Below, in pieces: positions 47,344-58,900 of a stretch of 64,000 nucleotides of DNA. The stretch covers positions 1 to 64,000 of the forward strand of contig JASANE010007174.1 in NCBI GenBank assembly GCA_030248225.1. The letters run 5' to 3'. The DNA comes from Trileptium ribeirensis. Its lineage: Eukaryota > Nematoda > Enoplea > Enoplida > Thoracostomopsidae. The position numbers and the translations under genes are program-made. The first letter of the stretch is position 1. Each line of letters opens with the position of its first letter. Below the pieces are notes generated by a model that had not been told where the DNA came from, ran no database searches, and was given only the letters and a program-made list of their open reading frames with translations.

Positions 47344-47371
47344 ATATATACCTATATATGTAACTACATGC

Positions 47372-48837
47372 CAGGGAATAACCGGAACCGCGTATTTAAA
47401 CCGGATCGGCAACATAGTCTTCGAAACATATATATACATATATTGCAAAACAGATGAAGGGAGAAATCAATGTACAAAGCTACACTTAATGCCGATTTTT
47501 CACCCTTTAACGAAAACAAAAAGGAATCGCTTCGCTCCGCTCAATAAATTCTACACTAAATTGATTGTATTGCGGTGGCATTATTGCCTCTCTGGAATTT
47601 TAAAGAGGCTGAGGAAGGTAACAATGCTGACCGAGATGTCGATTTTTGGTCCGCCAGAGCATTGCCTTCCACTATAGAGTTTTGCGTAAACTGAATATGC
47701 TTGTAACGCATGCAGCGTGGACTAGACAATTTCGTTCTGTCTCCAAACGCGTCTCTTTACCATCGGGCTTTCCGAATTGGGGTCCGCTATTTTCAAGTGC
47801 CCCCTGGCAAAATTTTGGGCTCCCCCGGTTCATCGCATCTTGACATTTTTGTTTCCTCTCGATAAAAACGCCACCAAAATACATAAAATTTGCACTAAAA
47901 TCTAGTCCAGAAGCTAAAAATTTCGTTAATTTTATTAAAATTTTGCTTCCAATTCGGTTTTTCTTTCCGTCCAAAGCGTTTTGGCCCTGTTTTGGATAGG
48001 ATTTTTAACCGTTTTTCTATTGGTAAAATGCCCACTAGCAAAAGCGGACGCCCCACGCTTCATGTCCCCTGGCAAAATATTCAGCGAATGGAGAGCCCAA
48101 TAATTAGACATACGTTTGCTACAAGTTACTCCGTAGAAAATTTGAATTTATTGCTTTATATGATCCTAGAAAGTAAAAGAAGTCATATTTTAATTTCTTT
48201 ATCAGTGGTCAGACACCTTGTTTACGCTAAGTTGACAACGCAGGCAAGCAGTGCCCGTCAGCTAAGCGATAATGACGAAGAGTCTCTGATAAGAATGCTA
48301 TAAATGAGACAAACTATGGCACTGTTACGCACAGTTTCAATACATACAGTGCATTACCACGAACGCAGTTTCTGGTCTGGCTGCGATGTAGATATGTTAC
48401 TTTGCTCCAGTTCAGACAGATTTACAAAATTTACAAACGTAATGGCTGGAGGTTGAAGCAATTGATGTTGGACAAGATTACGGCTAAATACTTCGACGCA
48501 ATCCATAGTCTGATGCATATTTCAAGTTGGACATACGCCGTAGATGTCTGAATGGATAAAATAGCGGATACTATCATACACCTGGCTTTGTTTTAACAAA
48601 CTCCTACAGCCCAAGATGAAAAATTACAGCTGAAATTATGTGTCCTACTTACGTTTCATAGGGCAATTTACTGAGTTAATATTTTCTTTTGTTTAGTTGT
48701 ATTGGAATTTGATCACTGTATATAACGTATACAAAAATGTGTAACATTTTAAACCGGAATTCAAGTTCCGCGATGGTCCTTGTCTTTCGCCGGGAACGCA
48801 GATTGAACAAGATTCTGGCCGGAAATAGAATTGCCTG
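47372..48837 (+). mobile_element. hAT-like nonautonomous element, diverged copy B with internal insertion
   Basis: Starts CAGGGAATAACCGGAACC at 47372. Its interior aligns with copy A (for example GTGGTCAG, GCCCGTCAG and AAATGAGACA in order) but is clearly more diverged, and its right end is degraded. A segment of about 350 bp at 47761-48107 is absent from A and C. The 8-bp flanks (CTACATGC and ATACACGC) match only in part. Confidence 0.7.
47761..48107 (+). repeat. Dispersed repeat with CCCCCTGGCAAAATTTTGGG, copy 2
   Basis: Inserted in hAT-like copy B relative to copies A and C, and homologous to 41221-41640. The comparison of filled and empty sites shows it is a mobile sequence, though no TIR or coding capacity is evident. 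Confidence 0.72.
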
Positions 48838-49895
48838 ATACACGCTGAATAAACTCTGAGCTGAACCGCGATATTTCGCATGCAACGGTAGATTTCAATT
48901 GTAATGCTATATTTTGTTAAACCTGCCGTTATAAATTGACCCTCACACAGCTAATAAATGTTGAGGAATTCAATAAGCCTCCCAAGTTTTTTCTATGGAG
49001 AAAACGTCGAGTGGCGGATTTCAACTTTTGTCTTCGGCAGCAGCGTTTTTAGCAGAAGTCGTAACTGCCTTACTAAATCTCCTCCAGATTACTAATAATA
49101 TAAATCTTGCCGATCACTTACATTTAGTTTTCTGTGTTCTGAATCGAAATTATCACACACGAGGCATGATTTTTACGAGCGAAATGAACGCGAACATTGA
49201 GTATTGCTCCTGTCGTGAAACTACTCGAACCCTTGTTTCATTAATTCTCGTCTGAATGTTGAATTACGTTGTTACCCTCAACTTCACTAGTCGCTTGTTG
49301 GTTACGTAGTAGTGGCGTGTTTCGGAATCCAAGTGATCCGGCGCGTGAAAAAGTAAAGGTCATTTTTTGCAAAAATAGACAATAATGACTTTCCATATTA
49401 TGTAAACGGCATGTAGCTAAAATAGAACATTATTTTTTGAGACATAAAGTAGCGTGATATATGTTATTTTTGAGATATTTGAATTTACACGCTGATAAAA
49501 AAACAACTAATTTTTATAAGTAAAACTACTTTATACAAAATAGTTTTTATATTTCATGTTTCAAAACATGTTTTCAGTAAAGTTTAAATTTGTTTGCGTC
49601 GCTTAACTTGTTGGCGTGAGCTCGATTCTTGGCTTCTGGTACCACTACTGTCTTACAGTAGTTTAACCGTGTTTTGCTGCGCTGAGTTGTGCTGCATTAT
49701 GCTGGAATCAAAGTTTTAAGGTGGTATTTTTAAAGCCACTGAACACACCAGGCATTAATGGTTTGCAAATTTAACATACCATTGGCAGATTAATTAGTAA
49801 ATTCAAGGGCTAAGCGATTTCTTTCATAATGATTTACGTTTTCATCTCACTGGAACGCAACCAGTACCGCATCGTTGATTCGAAGTACCAGTTAC
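48838..49895. other. Spacer between hAT-like copies, no gene recognised
   Basis: The plus ORF 48995-49255 has no recognisable domain. The missing first exon of RRM2 could lie here or further right, but no minus-strand ATG exon was convincing. Confidence 0.35.
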
Positions 49896-51053
49896 CAGGG
49901 AGTAACTTGAATTCCGGTTCCGGCGAAAATCCTGTTCCGGTTGCGGTTCCGGCAAAGGGCAAAAACCATACCGGAACCGGAATTCCGGTTTAAAAATTTT
50001 GTTTGAAATTTTCCACGTTTTTTGCTTCATCCTGTAATCCAAACATATGTAATATATATATATTATACAATGATCAAGCTCCAATACAACCAAGCAAAAG
50101 AAATAGATTAACTAACCAATTTGCCGTGTGAAACGTAAGTAGAGCACATAATTAGAGCAGGAATTTTTCATAATAACCTGCAGGAGCTTGTTAAATTAAA
50201 GCCAGGTCGATGCTTGTAGCAGCTATTTTACACATCCAGAAGTCTGTGGAATACGTTATTAAACTGGTCCAACTCGGTAACAGAGTATGGCTTACGCAGA
50301 AGCACTTAGGGTATGCTTGGCTAACATAAATTGCGTCAAGCACCCGCCAGTGCGCTTGTAAACTAGGTAAATCAGTCTAAATTGAAGTAAACTAACGTTA
50401 TTTGCAACGCAGCTAGAAACTGCTTTCTTGGCAATGAACTGTATTTATTGAAACTGTGCGAGCAGCATCACAGTGTGTCTCATTTATACCATTCCGATTA
50501 GAAAGTTATCATCATTATGATCTAACCGACGGGCACTGTTTGTCCAACGCTAGCCTAAACAGTGTCTCTGACCAACGATCAGAAAATTACCTTCTATCTA
50601 CTATTTTCTCTTAGAATCATATAAACCCATAATTTCAAGTTTCCTACAGAAGAACATGCAACAAACGTATGTGTAGTAAAGGGATGCGACTGGAGACAGA
50701 GCGAAAGTGTGTATTCTACGATCCAAGCTTTGTAAGCACATTCGATTTGACGCAGTATACGCAGTGGTGTATAGTGGAAGACATTTTTTGCTCTGCATGT
50801 CCAAAAACCGACATATTTGATCGATAAATAAACATTATTAGCTTCCTCAGTCTCTTTATAGTTTCAGAAAGGCAATAATACCATCGCAATATATCAAGTT
50901 TAATGTAAAAGTTATTTTTAATGCGTTTTAAATCCACTATACCTTCATTTCTTCCGTCATCTGTTTTACTATATATAAATTTCGAAGACCTGGTTCCGGT
51001 TCCGGATACGGTTTAAATGGACGGTTCCGGTTGCTGGTTCCGGTTATTCCCTG
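49896..51053 (-). mobile_element. hAT-like nonautonomous element, copy C (inverted)
   Basis: Inverted and closely similar to copy A along its length, with the same CAGGGAGTAAC and GTTATTCCCTG ends. It is flanked by a perfect 8-bp duplication, CCAGTTAC (49888-49895 and 51054-51061). It is 1158 bp long and noncoding. Copies A and C form long inverted repeats with a 2.55-kb spacer. Confidence 0.88.
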
Positions 51054-51161
51054 CCAGTTACGTACCTGTCCTCCAATTTGAGGCCCAGCTTTCGCTAGAG
51101 TTCACCAAAAGTAACAATCCATTTTATCTTTCCGAGATAGTCCTGACGATCACTTAGCTAT

Positions 51162-51416
51162 ATGGGCGTAGCCAGGGGGCTGGGGGGAATCCCCCTCCCC
51201 GAAGTTTTTAGTGACCTGAAAAATTACCAACGGTCCCCTTACTAAAAAAACCTTTTCAGCTGGACTGCACTTTTCCTGTCGAAGTAACTGGAAATTACTT
51301 TTTCACTTTAAAAATCTAAAATTCGGCCCTGCGGGGCAATTCGTAAAAATATATAGTCTTTAAGCTGTATCTTTTAAACAAAATCCCCCTGAAATTTTTT
51401 CCTACCTACGCCCATG
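51162..51416. mobile_element. 255-bp MITE with ATGGGCGTAG termini and 9-bp target duplication
   Basis: The left end ATGGGCGTAGCCAGGGGG is mirrored by CCTACGCCCATG on the right. CTTAGCTAT is repeated on both sides (51153-51161, 51417-51425). A 9-bp duplication is typical of Mutator-like elements, so that is a tentative assignment. No ORF. Confidence 0.75.
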
Positions 51417-52014
51417 CTTAGCTATTTCACTAGCTAGAAAAAGTTGCTAACGAAAATTGGAAAATGAACCCCAGTAAATTGCAACCTTGTTCAACTTTTA
51501 TAAGTTTGTTATAAACTGAAAATACTTTTTCAGTAATAACGATGCAATTATTCATTTCACTCAGCAAAATATGGAGAACAAGCAACACTAAACCCCCATA
51601 TACATTAAACGATTCTTACTAGTAGCTACATCCATAGCTCGGTTTGAAATAGGTATATATTTCATAGGAACCACTCCCATTCAAAGTTTTCATGCTTCGT
51701 AATTGTCTTAATGGCGACGATAATAATTTTGGTGAAGCGGATGATTCATGCAAGTTTATCTAGGGTAGTTGGCTCGCTTGCGATTATAGCGCTCGCGAGG
51801 CGATCCATATGCTTATGTTGTTAAAAAGTAACGAATACTTACATTTTCCTTTTCGGACGGAACAGTATCCATAACGTATATATATCGCAAGCAATAGTTT
51901 ATTTAAGTTTTATAAGCTTAATAAAAGAACGTAAATTCATATATAACACAGTGAAAACGAATATAGCATCTTTATAACTGCTGCGCAGACGTGTAGGAAT
52001 ATTTCATTCGGTCG

Positions 52015-52075
52015 GTTGAATGTGGATCCAAAGGCAGGAGGTCGTGGGTTCGAAGTCCACCCCAACTTTTCGGCC
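52015..52075 (+). other. tRNA-like fragment
   Basis: GTGGGTTCGAAGTCCACC resembles the T-arm and B-box of a tRNA (GGTTCGANTCC with one extra base). The preceding GGATCCAAAGGCAGGAGG resembles an anticodon and variable region. No complete cloverleaf could be drawn, so it is probably a tRNA or SINE relic. Confidence 0.3.
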
Positions 52076-52419
52076 GGCTAATTTACACATCGTTTATCAC
52101 CTTACCACTAGGCTTAAATAAAAATCTTGTTTAACAAAAACAAGACTAAACTATACAAATCAGGTCAAAGTAAAATTCTACTAAATTCATTTTCATGTTT
52201 TCCAAAAGCTCGAAGATGTCTTTAAATGAGTATATATACCTGGCACATCCTAGACTCTTGTTTTAGAATATATATTAACTTGTGTCATACAAATTTTATG
52301 TGGCTCCACTTTGGAGAAACGGTCAAAAATTGAAAACGTTATCGTCAAACTATTTTTACATACGCCTAAACCAGGGTTGTTGTTATTTCATGCTTTTTAA
52401 GTGGGGGTGTGTCGGAGGT

Positions 52420-53340
52420 CTGATTTCTTATGCTACCGGTATTAATACGGGGATTCGTGACCGACCATTGTGCGGAACGAGGTGCGTCCAGTAAAATCCA
52501 GTGGGACACAATTACTTGCACACGTTTTTTGGTTGCGACCTGTGTCTTGCGAGGCGGCGTGACTATTTCTAAGCAATCGTTTTTCCAGAAACTCGGAAAT
52601 AGTAGTCTGGCCGCAGTATGTAGTAAACGACGAAAGGGTTGTAAATTTGTCGTGGGCAAGCTGCAGCACAATGCGTTGCAGTAGTCGATCTGAGACATAT
52701 CAAAAGCCCGTACGATACTTTTTGCCGTTTCAACATCTATATAAGCGTTGTCGAATCCCACCAATCTCGCGGAGTTGCCTAGTGCACGAACTTGACAACT
52801 CAGTCATGTGTTTGACAACTTAGTCTGCTGTCCAGCACAACACCAAGCATCTTGAGACTAGATGAAGGGGAATGGTGATATCGTTGACTTGTAGTGGTAT
52901 GCCAAGGAAATGACGACGGGAGAAGTAGATGAGTCCAGTTACCAATACTGATACAAAGAAATTATTAAACATGTTGACAATCACCAATGGATCATCACAT
53001 ACCTCACCATTTTCTCGAGTTATTGTACGTGTGCCACAGGCATTTTTGCGACGCCTATTAACATATCTATAAAATGATTTCTGATCGTGTTTTACATTTG
53101 AAGCCAGTTTTAATCCAATTGATCGTATATCAGACACACATCTACGTTCATATATAAGCCGTTTAAAACTGTAGCTGAGCCATGAATCTTGCGTGTTACG
53201 ACGTTTGAAGTTTCGCCATGCATTGTGTTTACGTTTTAAAGCTCTTGCTGTGGCATAGGTTGCCCATATTCGGTTATTATTAATTCCTGACTTCGACAAA
53301 TATTTAGGCATCGTTGCTGACAGAGCAGGCATTCCCGATT
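52420..53340 (-). mobile_element. CR1/L2-like LINE fragment lacking the RT core
   Basis: The minus-strand frame 53332-52820 begins with the endonuclease-to-RT linker (HDQKSFYRYVNRRRK, ENGEVCDDPLVIVNMFNNFF). At about 52955 it jumps directly to a post-catalytic RT segment (IPLQVNDITIPL). In another frame 52764-52430 continues with AKSIVRAFDMSQIDYCNALC and NLQPFRRLLHTAARL, the RT thumb region. The catalytic FADD portion has been deleted. Frameshifts are present, and it belongs to a different LINE subfamily from the 41.7-kb copy. Confidence 0.75.
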
Positions 53341-53344
53341 TAAA

Positions 53345-56055
53345 ACGTCCCAGATATCGTCCACAGAATCAGACGACATTGATACAAGCGGTATACTATT
53401 AATAGTGAATTGGTTACATAAATTACTCCAATGATCGGTAGTCGCCTATGAAGAGCCAACATTGAGTGATGCGGTGCCTGTCTATAAGAGATTTCCCAAC
53501 TGAGCTTGAAACCTATACCGTTATGAGTAGTAGTATATCGTTTATTTTATCGAAATAGACACAAGAAAAATATTTTGAGTAATACAATTAGATGCAAAGC
53601 ACACATTTTCACTCCGCAATTGTTTTAGATCGCGTCGGTCCCAGGCCACTACTAATTTTGCTTGCTTTTGGTTCGGCCCTCCTTGCCTCTGCACTTACAA
53701 CTCACTTTTTTCGTTCTATTTACCCTTTAAGATTTAGGTTATCTATTACGTTATTAGTGCTCTGGTGAGATTAATACAGAGTATCCTGGAAGGAAATGGG
53801 CCGTAATTCTATTTAATTACCTGATCATAAGGCTTTAGATTGAAGCTGTATAATTACCCCTATCTTATGTAACGCACATCTGAAAAAATACCCGAGGGTT
53901 ATATTGTATGATATTAAGTTACCCTTATGTGATACACCCTGGTATAAGACTATCAAAATTTAATTGCGGTTTCTATCATCGCTATGTGATCTTAATTTGC
54001 TAAACACCGCTTCTATCACTCCGATATATGACAAGGTTAATTCTTTAAGCAAATAAGTAACCGAAATTTATGTCTGAACAAAGTAAATATATAAGATCGC
54101 CGTAACACTACCCAAATCACAAAGTATCACGCAATTCTTTTGCGTGTCACCGTAATACACTAAGACAGCAACAGTTAGGAAAGCCGCACGAAAAAACCAA
54201 CCGACGCGAAGTTAATGCCAATCGAATTGAACAATACTAAGCTAAAAGTAACGAAATCAAAGAATAAATCACGAAGCCAGATGACTCACCGGTCTTAGAA
54301 GCTTCTGGAATGTTTGACAAAACTACAGCCCATGGCATTTCACCCAAAACCACGATTGGTTGGATTCCGCCTAGCTAAGTGATCTCAAAGCCAAAAACCC
54401 AAACAAAATTTATTACATAAAATTAAACAAAAATTAAGGTGTTTTACGCTTATAACCCTCTCCTAGCTTTGGGACCATCAGCAGGTATGAGATCAAGTCC
54501 TTCCCAAAAATTGGGGGAGTGCTTGACATGTGTTCCATAGCAAAAACTTAGTGTAACTGTGAACCCACGCTAAGGTTTACAGAGACAATACAATTTGAGG
54601 GGGAAAACTTGACATAATAAGCCAGGAAGACTTGGTATGATCCATGTTTTGAAGGTAGTGCGAACTGACACAGACTGCTGCAATGCTTCAGAATAAATGA
54701 AACTTAACCGACAAAAGAACCATATGCCATAGCCATTATTTTCCACGTTTTTGTTTCAAACTTTATTGAGTGCAACCCAAAACAATCTATTACAATGAAC
54801 AATAAGGTATTTGCAAAATGCTTTAAAACGCCTATCACTAAGTTAATCATAAGAAACCGCCATCAGTGTAGATTCCCCGAAGCAGGCACATTTATGCGTT
54901 TTATAAATTTCTACACAAGAGCTTTGGTCCCTTTGCTATTTAACATTTAGTTTAAGTACAAATACAAAGATACATTTCGCGCCGCACCATTAGCTATCGT
55001 TAAGCAGCGAAAATTGCCAGGTTGCCGACAATTATATTTAGTTACTACAACTACCTTTAAAACGGTAATATAAATATATTCTGAAAAATTAAAAGTATAA
55101 ATAATATTTCACAAAAATAAACTGACAAATAACCGACTTTCACAGCACTACTTATCTCAAACATTCGAGAGTTATAAATGTGATTTACAAACGGTGAATA
55201 GGAATTGGCGTAAAACTATTTAATCATTTGGACTTTATTACTGGCTCCTGACCACGAAGGAATGACTTAAAACAGATGGCCGGATACTTGGTATGACTGC
55301 GTTTCGCAGCCACGATTTTCTGTGTTGGGACCCGCATGCAGACACTCTGCAGAAAAACTATCTTTATCCGACAATATAGCAATTATAAAACTGGTATATT
55401 TCACAGTTCCGTCTATTATTAATGGCGGATGGCTATACTAGATGCTTTGATATACTATATCTCCTAAGTGTCTATACAAGGGTATTTAGGAATTACCTCA
55501 GTCTGATTATGTGACACACTGAAGCTATATTTCGCTCAGATGAACGGTGCACACCGCTTGCCCCACCTCAACTCCTGAAAACTTACGACGATGCGCGACA
55601 ATTTTATTAAAATTAGCAAAATCTCGGGTAATATTGAGAAAAATTTGAGTAACATTGGCTAAAATGTAAAAAATTCTTCTGTGATGGAGAGCTCTACCCC
55701 CCGTGACTTCTTTCCCGGCGATATTGAAGACCTTCCCTAGAGCACCGTCTGCACTCTCCCATTTTACAATAAAATAGTACAACGTTGAATATTTGGAATT
55801 AAAGCCAAAGATTCAGTGAAACCCAGCTGCTACCTACAAATCTTAAAAATTTGCTAGGTCCCAACAAAATTTGAATTTTATGGTTACGTTGGCACCGAGA
55901 GAACGGTCGGGATACCCATTCTTCTCACCTAAATTAGAATTTTTCTCACTTTATATTCATAGGTGTCGAAGACACGTCCGCTTATAAGGGCAGATGGTCG
56001 GCGGTGGAAGGGAGAGGGGGAAGCCCTAGGGCTAGGCGCCAGGACGGTTAATTTT
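53345..56055. other. No gene recognised
   Basis: AT-rich, without coding pattern. The minus ORF 55525-55782 has no recognisable domain. Confidence 0.4.
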
Positions 56056-56059
56056 TTTT

Positions 56060-56960
56060 TAATTTTGAATAACTTGGTAAACATGAAGTTGGAAAATAGT
56101 AGTAGCAGGTTGAGAGCTGAGAAGCCAAAAAGTGGTAGAAATCGGAAAACTTTTTAAACAGGAACCGTGTAAAACGGAAAACAGGAACCAATTTGAAATA
56201 GCAAATTAGTTTCAGGCAAAAACGGAAGACGCAAAATGCTGCGAATCATGACATTTGGGATATGAAAATTTCAGAAACCGGAGAAATGTTGACAATCACT
56301 ATAAACTGGAAAATGAAAAACTGAAAAATGTTGGAAAACTACAAAATGATTTAGGAACGAAAACTGCAAATGGGACATCGGGGAAAAGAAAATTATTGAA
56401 GAGGAAACTTGAGAAGGGCAAAACTTGTGAAACTAGAAAATTTGTAAATCGAGAAACTGGAAAACATTTCTGAATCGTAATGCAGGCACACAGGAAATAT
56501 TTGGAATTGCAAGTGCTATAAAATAGCAAACAATGAGTTGGGAAATGGTGGCTAGTTAGAGATTTAGAAACGGGAAAATATTTTTAAAAAATAAGCCTTG
56601 AAATGTTTGGAAATAGAAAACATGAAATTTTTGGGAACAAAAAAACTAGTAAATGGGAGACCGAAAAATAGAACATGACGAAAGACAGGAAACCTGAAAA
56701 TCAAAGCTTGAAAATCGGCAAAATGTCGAAAATCGAGGTATTGAAAAATATTGGGAAACAGTAAAGTAGGGAAATATTTAGGAAAGGCGAGATTAAGAAA
56801 AAGAGGAAATATAGGGATGTGAGAAACAGCAGAATGCTGTACAACAGTAACTGAAAACTGTCGGAAAATGTTTCGATGCATAACTAGAAACTGCTGAGAA
56901 CTCAGAAATTTGGGAAGCTGTAAATAGTTGGAAAATTGGACATGTTGCAAAGTTATGGCT
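56060..56960 (+). repeat. Purine-rich degenerate repeat tract
   Basis: About 900 bp of A/G-rich sequence with recurring GGAAAA, TGGGAAA and GAAACTG words at irregular spacing. The long ORFs on either strand (56255-56473, 56564-56950) are by-products of the composition. It resembles the complement of the pyrimidine-rich tract at 20590-21420. Confidence 0.7.
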
Positions 56961-57451
56961 CATTTACGATAATTTGTGTGCGCCGTGACCTAGCTATGTC
57001 CAAGCAGTGAGCATCGACTGTCAGCAAGTCCGCTTAACAGCATAGCTGCTTACCTGAGACATAATGCCATAGTCTGCCTTGACTGCGCGGGTTTTTTGAG
57101 CAGTGAGCGCTGACTCGGTAACATGTCCTTAATAGTGAAAAAAGACCGTACATCTCATTAATTGTCCATACGGCAATTTAAACGGCGAAGTAAACTATTG
57201 TGTATATATTTCAAAATCATTAAATATACAACGAACGGTGGTTGTAAACCTTTGTAAGACTTTACTATGCACTATCAAATTCACTATGCGTTTAACATAT
57301 TTCAAAAAAACATTGCAGCGGGTACGTGAATAGCCTTATTGCAGACTGCGTTTACAGTCAGGCCTAAAGCACTCAAGATTTTTGTGCATCATTTTCCTCA
57401 ATCTACGTCACGACATGATTACGGCCTGGTGAACTGCTCCTTTTTGCTTAA

Positions 57452-57716
57452 CCCTTTCATGCCGGCTAGGTCCAAATGGACCTAACGCACATTGCGAGTC
57501 GTTGCGTTTACTGAGTTTGTCGCATGTCGTACGTTTGAACGTGCGTTGTTATTCGCTCACGTTGTGAGGTTCCGTAAGGAACCGAGCAACAGCTCCCAGA
57601 TAGCTCAGTGGTTTGCGTACACAAGTTTCACCCGTACGTTCCGAGTTCGATCCCCGGCGGGGGCTTGAGTTTGTCAAACATTGCACGATACATAAATTAA
57701 TTCCGGCATGAAAGGG
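57452..57716 (+). mobile_element. piggyBac-type MITE unit 1
   Basis: 265 bp, flanked by TTAA on both sides. The tRNA-like part lies at about 57590-57664. The putative acceptor arms (GCTCCCA and CGGGGGC) pair at six of seven positions, but the D-arm does not pair, so it is tRNA-derived rather than a working tRNA. Confidence 0.88.
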
Positions 57717-57747
57717 TTAAATAAAAATTAGCCTATCGCATAACTAA

Positions 57748-58012
57748 CCCTTTCATGCCAGCTAGGTCCAAATGGACCTAACGCACATTGCGAGTCGTTG
57801 CGTTTACTGAGTTTGCCGCATGTCGTACGTTTGAACGTGCGTTGTTATTCGCTCACGTTGTGAGGTTCCGTAAGGAACCGAGCAACAGCTCCCAGATAGC
57901 TCAGTGGTTTGCGTACACAAGTTTCACCCGTACGTTCCGAGTTCGATCACCGGCGGGGGCTTGAGTTTGTCAAACATTGCACGATACATAAATTAATTCC
58001 GGCATGAAAGGG
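57748..58012 (+). mobile_element. piggyBac-type MITE unit 2
   Basis: Same structure as unit 1. The left flank is CTAA instead of TTAA. It differs in the left TIR (CATGCCAGC) and in the B-box region (GATCACCGG). Confidence 0.88.
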
Positions 58013-58043
58013 TTAAATAAAAATTAGCCTATCGCATAACTAA

Positions 58044-58308
58044 CCCTTTCATGCCGGCTAGGTCCAAATGGACCTAACGCACATTGCGAGTCGTTGCGTT
58101 TACTGAGTTTGTCGCATGTCGTACGTTTGAACGTGCGTTGTTATTCGCTCACGTTGTGAGGTTCCGTAAGGAACCGAGCAACAGCTCCCAGATAGCTCAG
58201 TGGTTTGCGTACACAAGTTTCACCCGTACGTTCCGAGTTCGATCCCCGGCGGGGGCTTGAGTTTGTCAAACATTGCACGATACACAAATTAATTCCGGCA
58301 TGAAAGGG
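58044..58308 (+). mobile_element. piggyBac-type MITE unit 3
   Basis: Nearly identical to unit 1. It shares CACAAATT near the right end with units 4 and 5. Confidence 0.88.
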
Positions 58309-58339
58309 TTAAATAAAAATTAGCCTATCGCATAACTAA

Positions 58340-58604
58340 CCCTTTCATGCCGGCTAGGTCCAAATGGACCTAACGCACATTGCGAGTCGTTGCGTTTACT
58401 GAGTTTGTCGCATGTCGTACGTTTGAACGTGCGTTGTTATTCGCTCACGTTGTGAGGTTCCGTAAGGAACCGAGCAACAGCTCCCAGATAGCTCAGTGGT
58501 TTGCGTACACAAGTTTCACCCGTACGTTCCGAGTTCGATCCCCGGCGGGGGCTTGAGTTTGTCAAACATTGCACGATACACAAATTAATTCCGGCATGAA
58601 AGGG
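58340..58604 (+). mobile_element. piggyBac-type MITE unit 4
   Basis: Looks identical to unit 3 by eye. Confidence 0.88.
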
Positions 58605-58635
58605 TTAAATAAAAATTAGCCTATCGCATAACTAA

Positions 58636-58900
58636 CCCTTTCATGCCGGCTAGGTCCAAATGGACCTAACGCACATTGCGAGTCGTTGCGTTTACTGAGT
58701 TTGTCGCATGTCGTACGTTTGAACGTGCGTTGTTATTCGCTCACGTTGTGAGGTTCCGTAAGGAACCGAGCAACAGCTTCCAGATAGCTCAGTGGTTTGC
58801 GTACACAAGTTTCACCCGTACGTTCCGAGTTCGATCCCCGGCGGGGGCTTGAGTTTGTCAAACATTGCACGATACACAAATTAATTCCGGCATGAAAGGG
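58636..58900 (+). mobile_element. piggyBac-type MITE unit 5
   Basis: Last unit; the right flank is TTAA followed by unique DNA. It has one change before the A-box (CTTCCAGATAG). Confidence 0.88.

Larger units (their letters stand above)
57452..58900 (+). repeat. Tandem array: five TTAA MITEs with tRNA-like core, 296-bp period
   Basis: Five 265-bp units begin at 57452, 57748, 58044, 58340 and 58636, separated by an identical 31-bp AT-rich spacer. Each has TIRs CCCTTTCATGCCGG/CCGGCATGAAAGGG, a subterminal palindrome TAGGTCCAAATGGACCTA, a GGTTCCGTAAGGAACC hairpin, and a tRNA-like segment with A-box TAGCTCAGTGG and B-box GAGTTCGATCC. The array as a whole is bounded by TTAA (57448-57451, 58901-58904), the target of piggyBac-type transposons. 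The units differ by only a few bases. Confidence 0.93.

Noticed and set aside
56255..56950. ORFs of 72-128 residues on both strands in the purine-rich tract
   Set aside because: They follow from low-complexity composition with few stop codons. They are Phe/Leu- or Lys/Glu-rich without domain structure.
57590..57664. Functional tRNA genes in the array
   Set aside because: The D-arm does not pair and extra bases precede the A-box. It is better described as tRNA-derived.
57452..58900. CRISPR-like array
   Set aside because: Regular spacing superficially fits, but the units are 265 bp with TIRs, the spacers are identical rather than unique, and the context is eukaryotic.
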